DNA from: Bilabrum cf. latius
Lineage: Eukaryota > Bigyra: Bicosoecida > Bigyra > Bicosoecida
Assembly (NCBI GenBank): GCA_965178125.1
Contig: OZ237741.1
Coordinates: 930,001-994,000 of the forward strand
DNA length: 64,000 nucleotides
Direction of reading: 5' to 3'
Positions 32,340 to 43,046 of the stretch are shown one piece after another; position 1 is the stretch's first letter; the number at the start of each line of letters is the position of its first letter. Made by a program: the position numbers and the translations under genes. Below the pieces are notes generated by a model, which had not been told where the DNA came from, ran no database searches, and saw nothing but the letters and a program-made list of their open reading frames with translations.

Positions 32340-34583
32340 ATGAACAGAAAACGTAAAAGAAACGAGTTGTACTCTCTTGTGCGGGACAACATGCTTGCTG
32401 ATGAGCTTTACACTTCCGGCAGAAGCGCTGACGGGACCACGTCCGGCCGAGCTAGAAAGCAAGTGCAGCGACTGGGAATCAACGACAAACCAGAGTCTCC
32501 GAAGCGGAAGAAGCCCAGGAAATCTGAACGGGGCAATCAAAATTCTCGCTCAGATCGCGGTCTGCTCCATGGGAAAGTGGTGGAGTGGAAAGCCTCTGAC
32601 TCCGTCGAGGCGAGACCCTCCAGGATTCACGGTGTTGGCCTTTTTTGCACCGAGCATATTGCCGCGAACGAAGTAGTAGGGTATATTGGTGGTATCCTCC
32701 GGGATCTCAGCGAAGAGGCTGGGCGCCTTCGTGCAAAGAAAGGTACGGTGTAGGTCACGGTCGTTCGAAATGAGAAAGGTGAACTCGTGAGGTGGTCCTC
32801 GAAGCCGGAAGACTCGGATGATCACGGTCCAAAGAGACATTGTATCTGTCGACGCACTTGGGAGGAGGATCAAAGCTCAATGGTCGAGTGCACTGGCTGC
32901 AAAGAGTGGTTTCACTTCGGCTGCCTTGGATACTAGGTAGGTCCAGCCGCCTCACTGGAGCTTCCCGCAGCCGATGAATCTGGAGCGGCGGCCGGCCAAG
33001 CAAATACACCTACAAGCACCTCTGCATCTTCGGCCAGCCGCCTGCGGTCTGCTTCCCCGCTCGCTGAATCGTCGTCTGCGGCGAGCGAGCAAAGCGCCAA
33101 GCCAGTGCCAGTAGTGCGGGACGCCTACGGTCGCGTAGTTGACGTGGAGAGCGACTGGAAATGCCCCAAGTGCGCGCCCCCGGAGAGACTGCACCGGGAA
33201 TCGTCCGCGCCATCCGTCGCCCCCGTGCACCTGATCCACCTACCTGGGAATGGAGGCAGATTCGCCATCGATGCCACCCCTCCCCCGGGACAGAGCCCGA
33301 AGGAAGCACTCGCTGCCAACCCATGCAGGTTCATCAACCACTGCTGCCAGCCGAACTGCAGGCTAGAGCTGGAGGAACGCACGGGCAGGGTCAGAATCAG
33401 GGCCATCCGCGCCATCAATCCACCGGTGGAGCTGGTGGCGTCCTACATGGTGGTCGACGACAGCAGCGGCGGCCCCGCCTCGGCTAGCGACCCGCCCCCG
33501 CATCCCAAGTGGATACCATCCGTGGCAAGAGGGGGGCAAATCCTGTGCTGTGACAAGTGCGCTACCGAGCACAGGGACACGGATGCCGCGTGGTACAGAA
33601 AGTGGGTGGCCTGGAAGGGCAGGCGGCGGCTGAAGAAGACTCAGTCGAGAGCTGGAGCTGGAGCTGGAGTGGGATTTGCTGGTTGTGCAGGTGCAGGTGC
33701 AGGTGCAGGTGCAGGTGCAGGTGCAGGTGCAGGTGCAGGTGCAGGTGCAGGTGCAGGTGCAGGTGCAGGTGCAGGTGTCAAACAAATTGAGGGCGTGGTG
33801 CCCATGTCTGCATCGATGCCGAGTGGGGTTGCTACGATTAGATTGGCCGTGTCAGAGCCAGCACCAGCACCAGCACCAGCACCAGCACCAGCACCAGCAG
33901 CACCAGCACCAGCACCAGCACCAGCACCAGCACCAGCACCAGCACCAGCACCAGCACCAGCACCAGCACCAGCACCAGCACCAGCACCAGCACCAGCACC
34001 AGCACCAGCACCAGCACCAGCACCGGCACCAGCACCAGCACCAACAAGCAGCTCTTCATCCACAGCATGGCCAGCCAGCACGGGTCTTGCTGCAGGAGCA
34101 ACAAGCAGCACGTGTCTTGCTGCAGGAGCAACAAGCAGCACGGGTCTTGCTGCAGGAGCAACAAGCAGCATGGGTCTGTCTGCAGGAGCAACAAGAAGCA
34201 GCAGCCTGAAGAACGACTTAATTCAACGAGGTCTGTCACCTTATCCCCGGAAGGCAATTCTAGAGGCGCCCGCGCTTTCGGATGCGTCACCACTGTCGTG
34301 CAATGCAACGGCAGGGCCGGAGACAGCTTCGATGGTGAGCGCCCAATCGGCCTAGAGCCAGGCATGCGTGATCCGCGGAGTCTTGGCCGGCAGCGGGGAT
34401 GAGAGCACACCCCCTCTGCCGCCCAGATCTTTGCATTACCCGGCTGCTGGTCAACTGGCACAGCGCGCGGAGAGTGGGGGTGGACCGCGCGACCTGCGCG
34501 TTGTCAAGCAGGCAGGTCCCAGCCAAGTCCTGTAGAGCAAGGCAGGGAGCCAAGCACCACAGAGCAAAGCAGAGAGCTCATGA
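32340..34583 (+). CDS. SET-domain protein with an embedded PHD finger and AG/AP repeats
   Basis: Predicted 747 residues, ATG 32340 to TGA 34581-34583, with TAGs at 32751, 32934, 34353 and 34533. The SET domain starts at SRIHGVGLFCTEHIAANEVV (about residues 95-114) and resumes at ANPCRFINHCCQPNC...VRIRAIRAI (about 325-360); the Ser of the usual NHSC is Cys, and the ExxYDY end reads VELVASYMV. Between the halves is a PHD finger: CICRRTW...MVECTGCKEWFHFGCLGY, TAG, a Ser/Ala-rich loop, then WKCPKC. Zinc ligands are intact if TAG 32934 is sense. A histone methyl-lysine reader/writer is likely; loss of the last Tyr motif may reduce activity. The C-terminal half carries Ala-Gly and Ala-Pro dipeptide repeats and a 10-residue repeat. 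Confidence 0.82.
33685..33777 (+). repeat. Hexamer (GGTGCA)n microsatellite in coding sequence
   Basis: About 15 perfect copies of the hexamer encode an Ala-Gly run in the SET-PHD protein. Confidence 0.95.
33857..34042 (+). repeat. Hexamer (CCAGCA)n microsatellite in coding sequence
   Basis: About 30 copies with few interruptions encode an Ala-Pro run in the SET-PHD protein. Confidence 0.95.
34078..34202 (+). repeat. Four 30-nt repeats in coding sequence
   Basis: Four near-identical copies of a 30-nt unit (core gtcttgctgcaggagcaaca) encode a GLAAGATSS-type repeat near the SET-PHD C-terminus. Confidence 0.9.
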
Positions 34584-34730
34584 TCTGGATTGGAGGGTCT
34601 GAGCAACAGCGCATGCCTTCATTTTTGCGTGACGCCTACGTGTGGTCAGCGTAAATTACTGTCCATAGGTCCGAAGTAGACAGCCAAGCCACGTCCTGCC
34701 CGAAAGACGCACCAGAAGAATCAGACTCTC

Positions 34731-36410
34731 TCAGCTGTGGGTGTGCCTGCGCACCTCCTTGGGCACCTTGTAGATCTTCGCCATGCCGCTCCCCACGAAC
34801 ACCAGCGACACGTAATGCCCGGTCGGCGACACTCGCAGGCGTCGCACCACGCCCAGGCCCTCCAGCGGGATCAGCACCGAACTGGGGTGCTCGCACTCGT
34901 CATCCGCCGAGGCACCCGCCGCCCCGCCCGTGGCAGCCCCTCTACTGCTCGAAGCGCCTGCCCCACCCCCGGCGTGGAAGGCCTGGTCCCCCACCAGCCC
35001 GCACAGCTCTAGTACGGCAGGCCAGTCGCCTGGCGACCCGCCTCCCTTGCCAGAGCCGCCTGCATCTGCCTCCGCCGCACCTTTCGAAAGCTGCTCCTGC
35101 AGCCGCTTGGACCTTGGCGCGCCCTGGCGCACGCAAGCCAGCACCCTGCCGTCCGTGCTGGTCGCAAGGTGCCTCACCGGCCGGCGATCGGAGCCTGCGG
35201 GCCTGTACCGCCCGAGCAGCTTCGGACTCTCCCCTGACGTCCACTTGACCCCGATGTCCCACTCGGCCCACGTGCCGTCATCGCTTCCTGTGTACGCGCG
35301 CACGGGCTTGAGCGGCTGCGCCCCCACGACCGGCCCTGGGGGCCCGAAAGTGACGGCATTTACGGTGCCGTGATGCCCCCCCGATAGCACCATGGCGTCT
35401 TTGAGGTGCTGCACGGGGCCCATGGGGCTGCTCCTCACCAGGGCACGCACAGGCACCTCGGTTCTCCAGGTTGCAACCGCTGCGTATGACCCGTCCCCCG
35501 AGAGCGCCGCCCCGTTGTTCCCTCCGGAGTTCACGCTCCACTTCTTGAGTTTGGAGCGGGAGTCACCGGAGAACAGGTGCAGGTCCATGTCCTTGCCGTC
35601 GGAGACAACAGTGAGGAACACCCACCTGCCGTCGGAGCCTCCCAGCGGCGCCGCGCACACCTCGCCCAGCTGCGCGGTGTGCGGAACCGGCACGGATCCG
35701 CTGCCTTCCGTGAGTGTTGCAACCGGGACCACGCCGCCACCCTTGCGCGGCTTGGGCGGGTCCTCCACGCGAACGTACCTGATTCGCTGCCGACCCTGGC
35801 ACGCCGCCAGGATGGTGCCTCCGTCGGGGGAGAAAGCGAGCACGGACGCAGTCTCGGCTCCCAAGTCCATTCCTGCCGGCGGCACGTCAGGTTCTTCTGG
35901 CTTTGTGCCCGCAGCGACTCTGTGCAGCTTCACTGCGTTGCCCTCGCACGCAGTTGCAATATGCTTGCCATCGGGGCTGAATACTGCATCCAGTAGTGGC
36001 CGGTCGTGGCCTTTCAGCAGCCGCAGGAACAGCGGATGCGTCGGTGGCTTCTCACTCTTTGACGCCTTCCCGCGGGTTTTCCGCATTTCACGCTCTAGTC
36101 GTTTCAGCTCCTCTTTCTCTCGCCTGCGTTGCTCAGCTCTCGATACGCTGGGGGACTCAGGAACTACGGCGGCGTCACCCCACGTGTCGGCCTCGGGACC
36201 GCGGTCCTCGTCCACCTCCTCTGCCTACGCAGCGGCAACCTCCTGTTCTTCCGTCCTTGCCTTACTGGCTGCAAACTACCCAATGATAATGTACGACACT
36301 GCAACCGTGAAAACAAGAGACAACGATCCCACCACGACTATGCCTGGCCAGTTTGGCTTCCCGTACCGATTATACACCAGCTGGTCAGGCTGGGAGAAAT
36401 CTACAGCCAT
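34731..36410 (-). CDS. TBL2-like WD40 protein with N-terminal membrane anchor
   Basis: Predicted 559 residues, ATG 36410 to TGA 34731, with in-frame TAGs at 36276 and 36225. The N-terminus has one transmembrane helix (about residues 22-45, GIVVVGSLSLVFTVAVSYIIIG) with a cytosolic linker rich in Glu/Lys/Arg. The first WD40 unit reads LLKGHDRPLLDAVFSPDGKHIATACEGNAVKLHRV, like the first blade of transducin beta-like 2 (split here: LLKGHDRPLLDAV, FSPDGKHIATACE). Further blades are degenerate (VLAFSPDGGTILAAC; GHHGTVNAVTFG). In animals TBL2 is an ER protein interacting with PERK; transfer of that role is inference. Without the TAGs as sense, the membrane anchor would be lost. Convergent with the SET-PHD gene. 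Confidence 0.75.
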
Positions 36411-36627
36411 GAGCTGCTCATGAATGAAAGTTGCGTAGGAAAGGCCCTATCGTATTGCACTGGCCACCGCCATCGCACCGAGGCTTTGAATCCTGCTGTC
36501 TCTACGAACCTATCCACCGCCGACGAACTTTCGGTCCAGAAACGCCGGACACCGTTCAATTCAGATATTCGCCTTGTTTCACGTGGAGACAGGCCTTCTC
36601 AAGTGAAATTCTCTCGTATCTAATAAA

Positions 36628-37775
36628 ATGATTGAGCAGGTAGCCACAATGGGAGCGTAGCTCGAGCAAGCTTTGAAAGCAGGCAGACCGGCGTACGAGA
36701 AGATGTTCCTGTTGCTGGAGCCGGTATTGGCCCCTTTGCGCAAGGCAGTGAACTTTGGTCAGATTGAGCAGGATGTTTTCCACGTAATGGTACCAGAGTC
36801 ATCGCAAGAATTCATCGATGCGAGGCCTTCGAAGGGTTGGGCCTTCACGAGCTTGGAGCATGCTGCGGTTCCCTTTGCGGTGTACGCCATCATCGTTGTG
36901 GCTGGCCTGATCCGTTTCGGCACGTGCGGTGCTGCCAGAAAGGACCCAGCTGATAAAAGGAGTGCTGTTACCAAGCTGATTCAGAGCCCTCTACGGGTCG
37001 TGATGCTGCTGTACAACATCGTGCAGGTAAGATTCGACTAAGGTAGCAGTTGGCGATGCCACCCTGCACAGCTGCGTAGCGTAGCATTTATTCATGGGGT
37101 GCAACGATATTTGTACCAACTACGCTTCTCTTTCTCGTGTACCTGCCGCAGGTTGCTCTTTGCACTTGGATGGCCGTCTTTGCGTTCGGCATCCACGCCA
37201 ACAACAGCCTGAACATGTTCGGCTGCAACCCTGCGCTCAAGGGCGGCGAGGCCGACGACCTGCAGTTCGTCCTCTGGGTGTTCTACGTTTCCAAGATCCT
37301 GGATTTCCTCGACACTGTCTTCATCGTGGTCAAGGGCGAGATCAACCAGTTTTCTCTGCTGCACATCTACCACCACTTCAGCATCTTCGCGTTCTACTGG
37401 CTCAACGTGAACGTGGGCTACCACACGGACATCTACGTGACCATCATTTTGAACGGGGCCATCCACGCGTTCATGTACGCCTACTACGGACTCAGCCTGG
37501 TCGGTATCCGCCTGCCCGGCATGCTCATCACGGTGGCACAGATGACCCAGTTCGTCGCCATGATGACACAGGGATGCGTGATTGCTTTCACTCCCGGCTG
37601 CAAGTACCCGTCCACCATCGCTAAGGTGTATGTGGTGTACATCCTATCGCTGTTCATCCTATTCGCCGAGTTCTTCGTGCGGAAGTACCTGTGCGGCGGC
37701 AAGGGCAAGGGCAAGGGCAAGACGGAGAGCAAAGGCAAGAAGGGGAAGAAGGGTAGGGACAAGAAGAACCAGTGA
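36628..37775 (+). CDS. ELO-family very-long-chain fatty acid elongase (3-ketoacyl-CoA synthase)
   Basis: Exons 36628-37026 and 37152-37775, with a 125-nt intron (GTAAGA...CTGCCGCAG), phase 0; 340 residues; TGA stop. Codon 11 is an in-frame TAG (36658-36660). The ER enzyme condenses malonyl-CoA with long-chain acyl-CoA. ELO signatures seen: KILDFLDTVFIV (family KxxExxDT, here Asp for Glu), the LHIYHHFS histidine box, NGAIHAFMYAYYGLS, and TQFVAMMTQ. Several hydrophobic helices span the protein. The C-terminus is a Gly/Lys-rich tail ending KKNQ, a di-lysine ER retrieval signal. The histidine box type HIYHH is shared by PUFA and general elongases, so substrate cannot be called. Confidence 0.92.
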
Positions 37776-38069
37776 TCGAAGAGTGGAGTATACTAGTGCG
37801 CTTCCAGGCGCCATGCTTTGGAGTGCGGTAGTGGGCCGCGGAGGCAGAGGTCCCCCACCCCCAACCCCCTGCTGCTGGGTCGGGCCGCGGGTACGACTCC
37901 TCGGAGGAGGGAGGAGGCAACCCCGCTGGCCGTCTGTTTTGAATGATGCCCATCGCTGGTGCCTGCACTGTGCGGGTATCTGAATGCTGGGGCCCGGCTT
38001 GATTGGCGCAAACTGAGTTGGTTTCCCAAGTCATGTGTTCTCTGTGCCGTGCCCAAGCAAATCACACGG

Positions 38070-39909
38070 TTAAATCGTGCCATGGTCACCACCGGCACAC
38101 CCCACGCCCCAGCGCACGCAGCAGTAATTGGAGTTCGTCCTTTTCCACTGAGCAGCGCCGGTAGCCGCGTAGGCCTCGTAGGTGGGCTGGTTCGCACCAC
38201 CGGAAAAGTTGTACGAAATCGCGGGCGGAGCGGGCAGCAGCCCGAATGACTGGGGCACCTCCTTGGGTGGCTGGAAGAAGTTGTGCGTCACGCTGTACAG
38301 ACTCTGCTGCTAGGCGAGCTCCTGCGCCAGGCAAATGTTGCGTGCTCTTATCGTATTGTTCATCCCTTCCTCGGGCTTGTACTGCCAGCCCTGCTCGCTC
38401 GCAAACAGCCGGACCTGGGGCTGCACCCCGACGCCCGAAGGCAGCACCCCGCCGTATTTCTGAAGGAACCTTTTCTGAGGTTCGCGGACCATCTGGTCGG
38501 CGGTGGCAAAGGTAGCCGCTCCATTCGCAGACAGGTTGTGCCTCGGGTCACCGTTGTCGTAGAGGTGCGTCACCACACCCCACGGAACCGCGCCACCCAT
38601 CGGCTGAGGCAGCGACTCGTTGACCGCCAGCTGCCTCCAGATCGCGTCTAGGACGTCCACGCCCCCCTGTTCCTGCACCCTCCCTTTCGACATGCTCTTG
38701 GGGGCCTGCATGAAGTGGTCCAGGCTGACCCACAGGGTGGCCCCTCGCGTGTGTTCCCTGGCTGCCGCATGGGCCTCCCGGAGCAGCCTGGCATTTACGG
38801 CCCCCAGCACGTCCATTTGTTCCCTGGTGTAGGGCTGGTCCACGTAGCGGTTGGGCAGCACGGGGCTTGGGTCTCCCCACCCCTGCGACTGGATCTCGTT
38901 CCAGATCACCAGGCCGCTGAGACGGCCCCGCGGGAGCAGCTTCTCGTCACTGCCCTCGCGCCTCGTCTGGCAGTTGCGACCAGGGTCCGCGCAGCTGGAC
39001 TCGGAGCGAACCTCAGCGAACGTTCCGTACCGCTCCGTGACGAGCACCACGAAGTCGTGCCAGTCGTCCATGTGCTCCCAGGGGTAGCAGCCCAGCTTCA
39101 GGGAGCCCCCCTTCCATGGGAACCCGGTGCAGTTGGGGTGGATGGCCCAGAGAGGGGTGCCGTACAGGATGAAGGAACTGGCCGCGCCGATGGAGGCGTC
39201 CAGCTGCGTGGCCACGTCGAGCTGCTCCAGCTGCCCCGTGCTGTAGCAATGGTAGTTCCGGTATCCCCGGCTGATCCGATCCGACTCGTTGGACGGGATG
39301 CGGATCTGCCCCGCTGGACATGGGGGCAGCCGCACGCTTGCGGTGGCATCCGATTGCCTCAGATGATCGCGATCATCTGCCGACTGCACTGCAGTTGGTG
39401 GTGGTGGGGTGCTCTTGGCCGGCTCAAACCCGATCCAGAACACGTTGTACCGGCGCATTCCCGGGCGTAGCTGGCTGCCAGCCACCGCGTACCGCTCCTC
39501 CAGAGCTTCGAATCCGTTGTTTCGCAGTGTGCTCATTGTCATCTGATCGTCGTCGTGTCCCTGGATCCCGATCAGTTCTGGGAGGCCGCGATCCAGAGGG
39601 TCGCTCCACCTCGGACTGTTGGACACCGTGGTTCGCATCTGGCGCACCGTCTGGCACGATGTCTGGCCTGGACGAGTTCGCCAGCACTGTCCCGCAAATA
39701 AAGGTGGAATTAATCACAATTTGAACGGTGCTTGGGCCCTGAACCCCGGGCTGGTACGCCCAGCCCCTGATTCGGAAGGGAGGCTGAGCTGGACCAGACA
39801 AGTTCGAGGGATTCAAAGCGCTCAGAATACCATCAAAGCACCCTGCGCTCGGTGGATACTCTCTAGCAGTAGTAATCAGAGCAAGAACTGCGAGCGGATA
39901 CAGTCGCAT
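38070..39909 (-). CDS. Secreted DUF5722-like protein
   Basis: ATG 39909 begins a signal peptide (MRLYPLAVLALITTA); stop TAA 38070; one in-frame TAG at 38310. The N-terminal part (GWAYQPG...ANSSRPDI...DANHG) and the main part (LVIWNEIQSQGWGDPS, YVDQPYTREQ, TLWVSLDHF, LFASEQGWQ) match the bacterial DUF5722 layout, a predicted TIM-barrel glycosidase-type fold. The two parts are in different frames, switching near 39578-39626. A 49-nt GT-AG intron (39578-39626) would join them in frame (596 residues), but the donor GTGTCC is weak and a single-base frameshift just after DANHG would also join them. The residues after TAG (QSLYSVTHNFFQPP) continue the family's C-terminal region. Such genes outside bacteria suggest transfer (inference). 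Confidence 0.7.
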
Positions 39910-40163
39910 CTTGAATGCATCAAGCCAGATGCGGCCCTCCAGGTTAACATGAAGGTTCGTGCTGAGTTCATGTTCGCCCCTCCTTCCTTGCACCCTCACA
40001 AGGAGTATCAGTACGCCTGCAATAGAGTTGTTCGTCTGTGATTTTGGTCTTATCCATTGAAAAAAACACACGGAAGAGGGTCCGTCAAGTTGTCTTGACA
40101 CACCTCTCACTGCCAGTGCTCCCAACTGCAACTCAAGTGGAAGAAGCCAACTGCGTGCAAGAC

Positions 40164-42761
40164 ATGCTTCGCAGCTGCGTTCATCACTCGTCGAGGGCTC
40201 ACTTCAGCGATGTTATTAATGGCATATTGCTAGGCACGCTACGCCGCTTGAATGGTCCGAGCTAGTTTGGGACACAACGCCGGTGGGCTAGTTCACCAAC
40301 CAGAAAGCTTCGAGCCAGGCTTGAGAGACTCCTAGTCTCGCAGCACGGGATTGACCTGAAAACTGCGAAAGAAGTAGCCAAAGAGTAGGCCAAAGGGTGG
40401 CGCCGCGTAGCAGGCAGTTCTGTGGAATCCGGCGAGCTCCCAACCATTGGAGAGCTCGATGCACTTGCAGCCTCCCTCGCTGGTGTATCTGGCGAAGGCC
40501 CACGCACGATTAGTTCCCCTCTGACAGTAGAACAACTAAATGAAATTGGAGCGCGCTCCAAGCACAGGCTGCGGCACCTTACGGTGGCACTTGTTGGCCG
40601 CCCGAACGCCGGGAAATCCACACTCTTCAACCGCCTCAGCGGCAAGCGCACCGCGATTGTGAACAGCACCCCGGGAACGACGCGGGACTGGCGGGAGGAA
40701 GAAGGGGCGCTGGGTGACATGACTTTCACTCTCCTAGACACGGCTGGACTGGAAGACAGCGCCGAGCGAGCACCTGCTTCGGGGCGAGCACCGGCCAGCG
40801 CCGGAACCATAGGCCTTGCCGAGGCGCGGGCCAGGCAGCGTGACCCCGCCCTCGCCTTTGAAGACCGCATGCTGGCGCACACAGAAAGGGCGGTTCGTGC
40901 CGCTGACCTGGCCGTGTTCCTGATCGATGGGCGGAGGGGTGTCACGGAGGGCGACCGGGAGTTCGCCGCGTGGCTGAGGAAGGTTCGCGGAGGTTCGCCG
41001 TGCATCCTGTGCGCGAACAAGACGGAGGGGTACTTTGATCAAGGAGAGCCCGACGGGCGCTGGCTGCAGCTTGAGGCGGAAGCGGTCCGTCTCGGGCTGG
41101 GGCACCCCGTACCCGTGTCGGCGGAGCACGGGGAGAGCCTGGTGGAGCTTCACGACGCCATGCTACCCTTCGCGCAGGAGGGGACAGGATCTGCCAGTAG
41201 CGATGCTGATGATGGTGAGGAGGCCGCTGGTCACCACGGTGCGCTGTCTCCCATGCAGATGGCTGCTCGAGTCGAGGCAGAGGAGGAGGGCAAGCGGCTG
41301 GTGGCAGAGCGAGTGGCTGCCGTTCGGAGGAGGGCCGGGCTGTCGGACACCGTGGGTCCGTCGGATAGCAAGGTGCGGGGACTGACGAGCGTGGGCCCGT
41401 CACGGGGAGATGCTGCCGACCTGCAGGCGGTGGAGTAGGCTGCCGAGAATGGAAGTGAACCGGAGTCTCCGTATGCGGGTTGGCTGGACGGCGGGTCGGG
41501 CGCGGCCGGCGGCAGTGCAGGCGGCGAGGTTGAAGGTGGTACTAAGGTGGAAGCGCACGGTGGCCGCCGTGCTAGTGAGTAGTAGGCGTGGGACGTCGAT
41601 TACTTCGATGATGCATCTCTCGACCAAGCGCTAAAGGCAGCCGAGAGCGTGAACGAGGGCACGGCTGCTGCGAGTGATGCCGCAGACGAGGAACAGCGGC
41701 CTCTACACGTGTGCATCGTGGGCAGGCCCAACGTGGGCAAAAGCACTCTAACCAACACCCTCCTCGGCACGGAGCGAGTGCTGGCTGGGCCCACCCCAGG
41801 ACTCACGCGAGACGCGACGGAGGTGGAGTGGACGTACGAGGGTCGCACCGTCAGGCTGGTGGACACTGCCGGGATGCGCAGGTGGGGCGTGTGGGACATG
41901 ACCACGCCTCTGGAGGCTCTGAGCGTGTCTCAAGCCAAGCGAGCGCTCGGCAGGTCAAATGTCGTGCTCTTAGTCGTGGATGCGCAAATGGGTGTCACCA
42001 AGCAGGATGCGTCCATCGCGCAGCAGGTCGTGGACGAGGGTCGCGGGCTTGTGGTGGTGATCAACAAGATCGATGCGGTGCCCAACCTGCAGCACAACCT
42101 GGTCGTCATCCGGCAGCAGCTGGACAATTTGCTCCAGGACTGCAAGGGGACCATGTGCGTCGGAATCAGTGCAGAGGCTGGCTTCAACGTGGGCGGCATC
42201 ATGCCGGCGGTGATGAAGACCTACGATGCCTGGAACTCTAGGGTACCCACGGGCCGACTCAACCAGTGGTTCAAGGCAACCAGTGCGGTGCGGCCACCTC
42301 CTGCCTCGCCAAAGACGGTCGTTAGGCGAGGAAGTGGCAGGGACCGAGGACAGGCCACCAAGGGAAGCCCCCTGAAGATCAAGTTCCTGTGCCAGATCTC
42401 ATCGCGCCCGCCCACCTTTGCCATGTTTGCCAACAGGCCGGACGTGCCCGACCACTACGTCAGGTTTCTCACCAACCAGCTGAGGCAAGATTTTGGTCTG
42501 TGGGGCGTGCCAGTGAGACTGCTGTGTCGGGCTCCTAGTAATCCGTACAACAAGAGGGCGAGCGGCGGCGTGGCGGACGCAGGCATGGCCAAGCGGCGCA
42601 AGGCGAGGTCAGGCGTGTCGTCGGCAGCCGTGCGAGAGCGTTTGAGGAAGAGCGACAAGTGGGCGGTGCGGGAGAGAATCCGGTCCCATGAGCGCAGGGA
42701 GCAGCGCACGAAGCTCAGGCAAAGGTAGAGACAGGAGGAGGATTACGCCGGAAGGCAGTGA
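40164..42761 (+). CDS. der: Organellar double GTPase Der/EngA
   Basis: Predicted 865 residues, ATG 40164 to TGA 42759-42761. TAGs at 40263, 40386, 41436, 41580, 41583 (two in tandem) and 42726 are in frame. Der is the ribosome-assembly GTPase with two Era-like G domains and a KH-like domain. G domain 1 (about residues 135-345) has GRPNAGKST, NSTPGTTRD, LLDTAG and a degenerate NKTE; G domain 2 (about 512-690) has GRPNVGKST, PGLTRDATE, LVDTAGMR and INKID. The KH-like C-terminus reads FANRPDVPDHYVRFLTNQLR. Bacterial Der is about 490 residues; the extra length is a targeting peptide (MLRSCVHHSSRAHFSD, no acids at first), an acidic insert in G1 and a Gly/Glu linker holding the tandem TAGs. Organellar (mitochondrial or plastid) ribosome maturation is likely. 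Confidence 0.9.
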
Positions 42762-43046
42762 AGAGCCTACGTATACAATGGGTAGATCTGAGGTGCAGTC
42801 GACACAATTGGACAAATGGGGTGTGTCACAACATGATGCTTCGCAAATGCACGTCACGGTGCTTCAATGCCTTTTTCCGTGCTTGGCCGCACGTTCCCGG
42901 CTGCGACCGTCCACGGAACCCACCGAGACGTCCCTGCGCTCCCAGTCTGACATCAACACCGAAACTCGTACCGCCTTGGGGTTAGGATATGTCCGATCCC
43001 TTTCAGAGGTGGGCATGTCAGGCCATGCGCGGCCAGCGCTGGCCGC

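Noticed and set aside
33676-34209. Gln/Val and Gln/His dipeptide ORFs in the hexamer repeats, and a CRISPR-like array
   Set aside because: They are other frames of (GGTGCA)n and (CCAGCA)n microsatellites inside the SET-PHD gene; no spacers exist.
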